A stretch of DNA of 64,000 nucleotides, taken from Mumia flava. Its GTDB lineage: Bacteria; Actinomycetota; Actinomycetes; Propionibacteriales; Nocardioidaceae. The translations under genes were made by a program, and so were the position numbers. Below are positions 7,615 to 15,400 of the stretch, piece by piece. Below the pieces are notes generated by a model. It worked only from the letters and a program-made list of their open reading frames with translations. It ran no database searches and was not told the DNA's origin. Where the stretch lies: positions 1,054,001 through 1,118,000 of the forward strand of contig NZ_PGEZ01000002.1 in the NCBI RefSeq assembly GCF_002797495.1, in the 5' to 3' direction. The first letter of the stretch is position 1. Each line of letters opens with the position of its first letter.

Positions 7615-8754
7615 ATGCATCACTCCGATCTCAAGAACCTCGACGTCGCGATCGTCGGGGCCGGGTACGGCGGCGCCGCCGCGGCGAAGGCCCTGAGCCT
7701 GCTCGGTGCGAACGTCGCCGTGTACGAGCAGGCGAGCGAGACCCGCGAGGTCGGCGCCGGCATCGGGCTGCGCCCGTCCACGATGGACCTCTTCCGCCGG
7801 TGGGGGATCTTCGACGCGATCGCCGCCGTGAGCTCGCCCAGCGACTACTTCGAGATCCTCACGCCGACCGGCGAGCCGATCATGAAGGACGCGTGGCCGG
7901 GGATGGACGACTACGGCGTCAAGACTCACACCCACCTGATCCACCGCGGCGACTTCATCGAGGCGCTGCTCGGCGTGCTCCCTGACGGCATGGTGCGTCT
8001 CGGCCACAAGCTCGAGACGATCGAGGACCACGGCGACAGCGCGACGCTGTCGTTCGCGAACGGCACCTCTGTCACGGCCGACCTCGTGATCGGCGCCGAC
8101 GGCATCCGCTCCGTCGTCCGCGAGCAGCTGTTCAGCCAGGCCGGTCCGGTGTTCTCCGGCGAGCACGCGTACCGCACGGTGCTCGACGCCGACGACGCGT
8201 ACGGCACGGTGATCGACGACAACCTGCGGATGTACATCGGCCGCGGAACCAAGGTCTACCTCCTGCCGCTGCGCCACCGCGGCCAGGTGTCGTTCGACGT
8301 CACCTCGCTGAATGCGGACCCGACCTGGTCCCCGCAGGTCACGAAGGACGACCTGCTGGCGACGCTCGAGGGGTTCGACGAGCGGCTCGTGAGCATGGCC
8401 CGCGACCTCGATCTCGCGACCTGCAACGTCCGTGCCGTCTACGACATCGACCCGTTCGAGCGCTGGCACACCGACGCGGTCGCGCTTCTCGGCGACTCGG
8501 CGCACTCGATGCTGCACCACCAGGGCCAGGGCGCGAACTCCGCGATCCTCGACGCCGGCGCGCTCGCGACCGCGCTGGTCGAGTCCGACTCGGTCGCGGC
8601 GGCGCTGACCGCGTACCAGGCCGTGCGCAAGCCCGTCACCGACGAGCTCCAGGCGATCTCGCGGCAGGGCTGGGAGGAGGACGCGCTCGACGACGTCTTC
8701 CCCGGCCAGAAGCCGGCCTCGCAGAAGGCGGCGACCCCGCAGACGGCTCGCTGA
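7615..8754 (+). CDS. FAD-dependent aromatic-type monooxygenase
   Basis: A 379-residue group A flavoprotein monooxygenase of the salicylate hydroxylase/UbiH type. The N-terminal dinucleotide-binding motif is VAIVGAGYGGAAAAKAL, the DG motif is VIGADGIRSVVR and the GD motif is LLGDSAHSMLHHQGQGAN. Single-component enzymes of this group take electrons directly from NAD(P)H and hydroxylate a ring or similar substrate. Its TGA overlaps the ATG of the next gene by one base (TGATG). It sits in a run of hydrolases, consistent with a catabolic pathway of hydroxylation followed by hydrolysis. Confidence 0.92.
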   Translation: MHHSDLKNLDVAIVGAGYGGAAAAKALSLLGANVAVYEQASETREVGAGIGLRPSTMDLFRRWGIFDAIAAVSSPSDYFEILTPTGEPIMKDAWPGMDDYGVKTHTHLIHRGDFIEALLGVLPDGMVRLGHKLETIEDHGDSATLSFANGTSVTADLVIGADGIRSVVREQLFSQAGPVFSGEHAYRTVLDADDAYGTVIDDNLRMYIGRGTKVYLLPLRHRGQVSFDVTSLNADPTWSPQVTKDDLLATLEGFDERLVSMARDLDLATCNVRAVYDIDPFERWHTDAVALLGDSAHSMLHHQGQGANSAILDAGALATALVESDSVAAALTAYQAVRKPVTDELQAISRQGWEEDALDDVFPGQKPASQKAATPQTAR

Positions 8755-9704
8755 TGGCGCTGCACCCCGAGATCGCGAAGGTCCTCGCGACCCTCCCCCC
8801 GCCCCCGCCCGGCCCGATCGACCCGGCCGTCCTGCGGGCCGCCGAAGAGGCCGAGGTACGCCCGGTCGAGGAGCGCCTCCCGCTGCACGCGGTCACGGAC
8901 ACGACCGCCGACACGGCGTACGGCCCGGTGCCGGTGCGGATCTACACGCCGACGCAAGCCCCCTCGTACGGGGTGCTGGTCTACGTCCACGGCGGCGCAT
9001 TCTTCCTCGGCAGCCTGGAGACGCACGACCACGTCGCGCGGTCCCTGGCGTCGGCGACCGGCCTGAAGGTCGTCTCCGTCGGCTATCGCCGGGCACCCGA
9101 GTCGGCGTTCCCGGCCGGGCTGCGCGACTGCTACGGCGTGGCCCGCTGGGTCACGGACCACTCCGAGAGGCTCCGCTGGGACGGCGAGACCCTCGCGCTG
9201 GTCGGCGACAGCTCCGGCGGGACGTACGTCGCGGCGGTGACCGCGCTCGCGTACGACGACGCGGCTGCCGGTCGCCCGAGCGCCCCGATCACGCACCAGG
9301 TGCTGTACTACCCGTCGCTGGACCTCGACTTCGACGTCACGCGGTACGCGTCGCTGCGCGAGAACGCGCAAGGGTACGGCCTGGAGACCGCGGGTCTGAA
9401 GCCGTTCAACGCCTTCTACCTCGACAGCGGCGCCGACCCGGACGACCCGCGGGTGTCGCCGATCAAGCGCGAGGATCTGACGGGACTCCCGCCGACGCTG
9501 GTCGTCACCGCGGAGCACGACCCGCTGCGCGACGAGGGCGAGCTGTACGGGCGGCGGCTCGCGGAGGCCGGCGTCGCCGCGACGGTGAGCCGGTACGACG
9601 GGGCGGGGCACGGGTTCGTGCAGCACTTCGGGTGGATCCCGGAGTACCACCGGGTGTTCGACGAGACCGCCGCGTTCCTGCGTGGCCCCGGGGTCGAGGC
9701 ATGA
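8754..9704 (+). CDS. Alpha/beta hydrolase, hormone-sensitive lipase family
   Basis: A 316-residue esterase/lipase. The oxyanion-hole motif HGGAFF and nucleophile elbow GDSSGG are those of the HSL (bacterial family IV) group; the acid and histidine are in EHDPLRDEG and GAGHGF. It would hydrolyse a short acyl ester. It overlaps the monooxygenase before it by 1 bp and the MBL-fold gene after it by 4 bp (ATGA), so the operon is tightly coupled. Confidence 0.93.
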   Translation: MALHPEIAKVLATLPPPPPGPIDPAVLRAAEEAEVRPVEERLPLHAVTDTTADTAYGPVPVRIYTPTQAPSYGVLVYVHGGAFFLGSLETHDHVARSLASATGLKVVSVGYRRAPESAFPAGLRDCYGVARWVTDHSERLRWDGETLALVGDSSGGTYVAAVTALAYDDAAAGRPSAPITHQVLYYPSLDLDFDVTRYASLRENAQGYGLETAGLKPFNAFYLDSGADPDDPRVSPIKREDLTGLPPTLVVTAEHDPLRDEGELYGRRLAEAGVAATVSRYDGAGHGFVQHFGWIPEYHRVFDETAAFLRGPGVEA

Positions 9705-10657
9705 CCGCGGCGGCCCGGAGCGCGGTCGAGATCCATCCGCTGGTCTCGCCGTGGGGCCGGTTCGGCCTCTACAGCTTCTTCATCGACGCGCCCGAGCCGG
9801 CGATCGTCGACGCCGGGATCGCGTCGTCGCCCACCGAGGGCATGGCGCCCGCGCTCGAGGCGATCGGACGTCGGATCGAGGACGTCCGCTGGATCCTGCT
9901 GACCCACGGCCACATCGACCACGTCGGCGGCGCGCACGCGCTGTGGGAGCTGACGGGCCGGCGGGCCGAAATCGTGATCGGAGCCGCCGACGCCCCGATG
10001 CTGCGGTCGCGGCAGGCGCACGTCGAGGAGTACGCGGCGGGCCGGGGGCGCTACCTCGGCGACCCCGATGGCGCGGCGTCGGTGGCGGCGGCGGCGCAGG
10101 CCGTGATCTCCGGCGAGCTGGAGCCGACGCGCCTCGTGACCGGCGGCGAGACACTGCCGCTCGGCGGCGACGTCACCGTCTCGGTCCATGCGATCGGCGG
10201 TCACACCCCCGGCTCGGTCGCCTACGTGGTCGACGGGCAGCAGTCCGTGTTCGTCGGCGACGCGGTCCAGGTCCACGGGGCCGCGAACGGCTTCCCTGGC
10301 TACGTGGACCCCGCCGCGTACCGCGCGAGCCTCACGTACCTGCGTGACGAGGTCCGTCCCCAGCACCTCTACCTCGGCCACCCGTACCGCCGTACCGACG
10401 CCACCCCGTACGGCGTCGAGCTCGATGCCGATCAGGCCCGGGCGGCGCTCGACGAGAGCCTCGCGATCGAGGCGCGGGTCCGTGTGGCCGCAGCCCGGTG
10501 CATCGCGGCCGGACTGCCGCACACCGACTCGCCCTACTCCCCCTTCGCCGCTGCCGCCGAACAGCTCGGCTACGCCGGCGACCCCACGCTCGAGCCGTCG
10601 CCGTTCTTCACGACGCTGCACGGCTACGTGACCGAGGAACAGGAGCTGCACCCATGA
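9701..10657 (+). CDS. MBL-fold metallo-hydrolase
   Basis: A 318-residue metallo-beta-lactamase-fold protein. The zinc-binding HxHxDH is H69-G-H71-I-D73-H74 (LTHGHIDHVGG); further ligands are likely in GGHTPGS, FVGDAV and the C-terminal LYLGHP. The family includes lactonases, thioesterases and glyoxalase II. Start is ATG 9701, chosen because it overlaps the stop of the preceding esterase (ATGA); the open frame extends further upstream but without family-like sequence. It is part of the same operon and may act on a lactone or thioester intermediate. Confidence 0.9.
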   Translation: MTAAARSAVEIHPLVSPWGRFGLYSFFIDAPEPAIVDAGIASSPTEGMAPALEAIGRRIEDVRWILLTHGHIDHVGGAHALWELTGRRAEIVIGAADAPMLRSRQAHVEEYAAGRGRYLGDPDGAASVAAAAQAVISGELEPTRLVTGGETLPLGGDVTVSVHAIGGHTPGSVAYVVDGQQSVFVGDAVQVHGAANGFPGYVDPAAYRASLTYLRDEVRPQHLYLGHPYRRTDATPYGVELDADQARAALDESLAIEARVRVAAARCIAAGLPHTDSPYSPFAAAAEQLGYAGDPTLEPSPFFTTLHGYVTEEQELHP

Positions 10658-12384
10658 CCGACGACCAGTTCATCACTGACCTCAAGATCATGGACGCCGG
10701 CGGGCAGAAGATCGCCGTGCGCAAGGACCTGCGGGTGCCGATGCGCGACGGCGTCACGCTCGCGACCGACGTCTACCACGGAGTCGAGGACAAGCCGCGT
10801 CCCGCGCTCGTCGCGCTCAGCCCGTACGGCAAGGAGCTGCAAGCGCTCGCGCTCACGACACCGCCGCAGCGTCGTCCGTCGCCGATGTGGGACGGGTGCA
10901 TCGAGGCCGGTGACATCGCGCGCGTCGTCGCCGAGGACTACGCCCACGTGATCGGCGACCTGCGCGGCTCGGGCGCGTCGGAGGGCGAGCACGTCGGCAA
11001 CTACAACGCCGGCGGCGTGCCGCTCGGCCAGGACGCGTACGACCTGATCGAGTGGGTCGCCGAGCAGCCGTGGTGCGACGGCAACGTCGGGATGATCGGC
11101 ATCTCGTACTTCGGCTCGATGCAGGTGCTCGCGGCCGCCGAGCGACCGCCGCACCTCAAGGCGATCTTCGTCTCCGGCGGCCACTTCGACTTCTACGAGA
11201 CGACCTACCACGGCGGCATCATGTGGTTCATGCCGCGCGCAGCACGGGAGGGCCGCGGCGGCGACTCGGGCTGGGCGTTCACCGACCGGATCACGTCGCG
11301 GATGCTGGAGACGTACTCCTCCGAGGAGATCGAGGCCCGCGTCACCGCACGGCTCGCCGACCCGGACGTCGCCGCCTGGCCCAACCTCGTGCACACCCTG
11401 CACTACCCGAAGAACCACGAAGCCTGGTTCGACATCGTCCTCAACGACCTCGACGGCGCGTGGTACGAGGAGCGCAACCCGGTCAACCTCGCGAAGAACA
11501 TCGAGGTCCCCGTCTACCTCCAGATCGACCAGGGGCGCGGGTGGACCGTCGACGGCCACATCGAGCTGTACGAGAACCTCCGCGGTCCGAAGCGGCTGGA
11601 GATCGGGTCGTACCCGCCGATGCAGTCGCGGCCGTGGGTCGAGGAGCACGACACGATGTTCCGTTGGTACGACTACTGGCTGAAGAGCATCGAGAACGGC
11701 GTGATGGACGAGCCGGCGGTCAGTGTGTTCGTCGAGGGCACGCGTGAGGTCGTCACCGCGCAGGCGTGGCCGCCCAAGGAGATCGACTACCGTCCGCTCT
11801 ACCTGCGACCGCGGCGCACGCTGTCTCCGGAGCCGGAGCGGATGGGCGCCGAGCACGCCGCGCCGGACGGCTTCTACCAGGCCCCGCTCACCGTGACGGA
11901 CCAGGTGGAGATCATCGACTGGCGGACCGCGCCCTTCGAGGAGCCGACCGAGCTGATCGGAACCGGCGCGGCTCACCTGTTCGTCGAGATCGACCAGCCG
12001 GACACGAACCTCATCATGCGGCTGTGGGACGAGGCTCCCGGCGGGGCGCGCCAGCTGCTCACGACCGGGTTCCTCAAGGCGTCGCACCGCGAGCTCGACG
12101 ACCGGACCACCGAGGGCAACCCGTACCACCCGCACACCCGCGCGGTCCCGGTCGAGCCGGGGACCATCGAGGAGTACGTGCTCCGGCTGTACCCGTTCGC
12201 GGCCACCCTGCGGTCGGGCCACCGCCTCGTCGCCGAGCTGTCGAACGACGAGCCGCTCGCCGATGCGCACAACGCGTTGCTGCCGCCCGACGCCTTCCAC
12301 CTACCGGTCGGCCGTCCGGTGACCCACAAGGTGTATCGCGACGCCGCTCACCACTCGCGGCTCGTGCTTCCGTTCACGCGCTGA
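10654..12384 (+). CDS. CocE/NonD family hydrolase (X-Pro dipeptidyl-peptidase fold)
   Basis: A 576-residue serine hydrolase of the cocaine esterase / X-Pro dipeptidyl-peptidase S15 family. The N-terminal RVPMRDGVTLATDVY segment, nucleophile motif GISYFG and oxyanion-type DLRGSGASEG are typical; a jelly-roll C-terminal domain follows. Members cleave esters or amides of bulky substrates. ATG 10654 overlaps the MBL gene stop by 4 bp. It is the last gene of the plus-strand operon that starts at 5617, which ends at a strong hairpin 20 bp downstream. Confidence 0.92.
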   Translation: MTDDQFITDLKIMDAGGQKIAVRKDLRVPMRDGVTLATDVYHGVEDKPRPALVALSPYGKELQALALTTPPQRRPSPMWDGCIEAGDIARVVAEDYAHVIGDLRGSGASEGEHVGNYNAGGVPLGQDAYDLIEWVAEQPWCDGNVGMIGISYFGSMQVLAAAERPPHLKAIFVSGGHFDFYETTYHGGIMWFMPRAAREGRGGDSGWAFTDRITSRMLETYSSEEIEARVTARLADPDVAAWPNLVHTLHYPKNHEAWFDIVLNDLDGAWYEERNPVNLAKNIEVPVYLQIDQGRGWTVDGHIELYENLRGPKRLEIGSYPPMQSRPWVEEHDTMFRWYDYWLKSIENGVMDEPAVSVFVEGTREVVTAQAWPPKEIDYRPLYLRPRRTLSPEPERMGAEHAAPDGFYQAPLTVTDQVEIIDWRTAPFEEPTELIGTGAAHLFVEIDQPDTNLIMRLWDEAPGGARQLLTTGFLKASHRELDDRTTEGNPYHPHTRAVPVEPGTIEEYVLRLYPFAATLRSGHRLVAELSNDEPLADAHNALLPPDAFHLPVGRPVTHKVYRDAAHHSRLVLPFTR

Positions 12385-12403
12385 AGCGAAGAGGGGGCGG
12401 ATC

Positions 12404-12447
12404 GAGATTCCTGGTACACCGTACGCGCACGGTGTACCAGGAATCTC
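12404..12447. terminator. Long perfect hairpin between convergent genes
   Basis: A 19-bp perfect stem (left arm gagattcctggtacaccgt) closes a 6-nt loop, acgcgc. It lies between the stop of the CocE-type gene (12384) and the stop of the opposing giant secreted protein (12470). There is no U-tract on either strand, so it resembles the U-less hairpins proposed as bidirectional terminators in high-GC actinomycetes. Confidence 0.75.
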
Positions 12448-12469
12448 GTGCAGGCACTCGTCCTTGCGG

Positions 12470-15400
12470 CTACCGCCGGCGCACCCGTACCTTCACCGTG
12501 CGCGTGGACGACGACAGCTGGTCGCTCCCGCGGTAGGTCACGGTGAAGCGCTGGCGCCCGGCCCTCGGGAGGCGACCCAACCGGACCTTCGCGACGCCGT
12601 GGCGAACTCGCGCCGTCGCGTCGACCCCGCGCCCGCGAACCGTGACGAGGCCGCGCGGACGGACGCCGTGGGCTCCGCGCACCCGCACGACGACCTTCAC
12701 CCGGGTCCGCTCGGCCACCACCTTCCGCGGCTTCACCTTCGCCGCCGTGATCCGGGAGCGTGCCTTCGTGATCCGCAGCCGGACCGTGTCCGACGACGCC
12801 CGGTGACGCTCGTCGCCGCGGTAGCGCACCGTGAGCGTGTGACGGCCAGGGGCGAGCGACCGGGCCGGCACACGGACGGTGGTGACGCCCCGCCTCGCCG
12901 ACGTCGAACCGAGCACCCGCGAGCCCTTCCGAACCTCGACCCGACCGGTCGGGTGCCCGGCAGGAGAGGTGACCCGCGCGGTCACGACCGCCGACCGCCC
13001 GTACGCGACCGCCCACGGCCGCACCTGCGCGGAGGTCGACGTCGTCGCCTTCTCCGGCGCCGGTCGCTCGTCCGGATCGAGCGACGCGACGTAGCGCGGC
13101 GTACCGGCCGACGTGCCGGCCACGAGCCGGTAGGCCTCGAGAGCGGAGCCCTGGGCCAGCGCGACCTCGAACGTCGCGTCGCCCGCGTCGTCCGCCGCCG
13201 CCTGACCGACGTACGCGACGTCGCCGGCACCCGGTGCGTCGGCATCAGCGTCGCCGTCGAGCACCAGCACTCCGACCTGCCCACCGGCCGCGGCGGCCCC
13301 GCCGTGCAGCGTCACCGTCGCGACCCCGTCGGCGAGCACGGCGTCGTGCGCCATCGCCGACCCGTCCTCGGCCTGCCCCACGACGCTCGGCGCCGGGTGC
13401 CGAAGCGCGTACGACACCGGCTCGACCGTGACCGCGCCGCGCTCGACGGCCGCCGAGGAACGCTGCGCCCGCCCGTCTGCCGGCTCGTCTGCTCGCCGCA
13501 GCACCGGCCGCTGCGCCTCGTCGTCCCAGCGCCACACGCTGTCGAGGTCCCAGCCGAGCCGGCCGGTCCACGTGTCGGCGCTCTGTGTCTCGGCTGTCGT
13601 GACCGTCTCCCCGTTCAGCGTGGTCGGGCCGGTCGCCGTGACCGACTGCGTCTGCGCGACCAGCGTCTCGATGGCGAGGTTGTTCGACAGGGTGGCGGTC
13701 TGCCCCGACGCGTAGCGGGCGACCACCCGGTGGGCCAGCGACGTCGCGGTGACCGACGGGTTCAGCGCGATGCTGTCGCGGACGACGGTCCCGCTGTCGC
13801 GTGCGTACCCGGTGAGCCCGCCGGCCGTCGTCCCCGACGCGGTGACCGCGCCCGTCGCGTACACCCGCTCGGTGGTGCTCGGGCTGTCCGCCACACCGAT
13901 GATCCCGCCGGCGTAGTTGCCGCCCGTCGTGCTCACCTCGGCGGTGGAGTACACGTCGCGGATCGTCCCGAACGAGTCGCCCGCGACGCCGCCGGCGTAC
14001 GAGAGGCTGCTCACCGAACCGCCGACCGAGACCCGCTCGACCGTGCCGCGCAGCGAGTCGACCAGGATGCCGGCCTTGCTGGCGGACTTCGTCACGGTGG
14101 CGTCGACGAGCTCGAGATCGTGCACCGACGCGCCCGCGTCGATCGTGCCGAACAGGCCACCGGACGTCGAGGTGAAGCCGCGCAGGACGTGCCCCGCACC
14201 GTCCAGCTCGCCGGTGAACGGCGCCGGGAACCCGAGCTGCGGCAGCGTGACGCCGTCGAGGTCGAGGTCCGACGTCAGCCGGAACGACTCGTCGGGCCAG
14301 GCGGCGACCTCCTCGAGATCGGCCGGCTTCGTGATCAGGTACGCACCGTCGTCGGCCTGCTCGAGCGCGGGCGCCTCCGGCTCCTCGGGGAGCGGCGGGA
14401 CGTCCTCGAAGGCGTTCTGCAGGACGGGGCGCTTCCCGTCCTCGTCCCACGCCCACACCGTGTCGAAGTCCCAGCCCCGGGCGACGAAGAACGCCTGCGT
14501 CCGCGCCTGCGCAGCCGCGACCACCGCACCCTTCGGGTTGTCGGCGGCAGGCTCGTCGGTCAGGCTCTCGCCGCTGATCGCGACGGCGTCGCTCACGTGG
14601 TTGTCGAGCAGGTCGGCGACCTGGCCGGCTCCGACCCGTCCCACGATCGCGTGCGCCCACGTCGGCGCGACGACCTGCGCGTTCAGGGCGACGACGTGGT
14701 GGACGACGGTCTCGTCGTAGCCGTAGCTGACGACGCCGCCGGCGTTGCGTCCGTCGGCCGTGACCGCTCCGGACGCGTACGCGTTCTCGGTGACGGACCC
14801 GCCGATCGCGATCCCGACGACGCCGCCGGAGTACAGACCGGTCGCCCGGACGTCCGCCGTCGAGTAGCTGTCGCGGACCACGCCGTAGTGGTCGCCGACG
14901 ATGCCGCCGACGCGACCGGCGCCGGTGATCGAGCCCTCGGTCCGGACCTGCTCGATCGTGCCGTGGTTGACGTCGGCCAGCAGACCGATCGTCGTCTTGG
15001 CGGACTCGACGTCGCCGCGGACGACGAGGTTGCGGATCGTCCCCTGGTTGTCGGCGAACAGGCCGACGCCCTGGTTCGACGGCGCCGTGAAGCCGCTGAT
15101 GGTGTGTCCGTCCCCGTCGAGGACGCCGCGGAACGAGACGAGGCGGTCGATCTGGTCCGTCGTCGTGCCGGACAGATCGAGATCGGTCGTGAGCCGGTAG
15201 TGCTTCGCCGGGTCGTTCGCGATCTTCGCGAGGTCGGCGGCGCTCGCGATCAGGTACGGGTCGTCGGCCGTCCCGTCACCGGCGATCCCCTCGCGAACCG
15301 TGATCGCCGGGCGGATCGGTTGTGCGCTCTCCAGCCCGTCCCACAGGTAGACCCTGAGGGTGTCGCTCGGCGCGACCGGCAGCGGCTCGTCGAAGGTCAC

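Noticed and set aside
5578-8520. 980-residue minus-strand open frame
   Set aside because: It is antisense to the two phosphotriesterase-like genes and the monooxygenase, with no family motif.
12404-12447. Possible insertion-sequence end
   Set aside because: No transposase, no flanking duplication seen, and the position between two convergent stops fits a terminator better.
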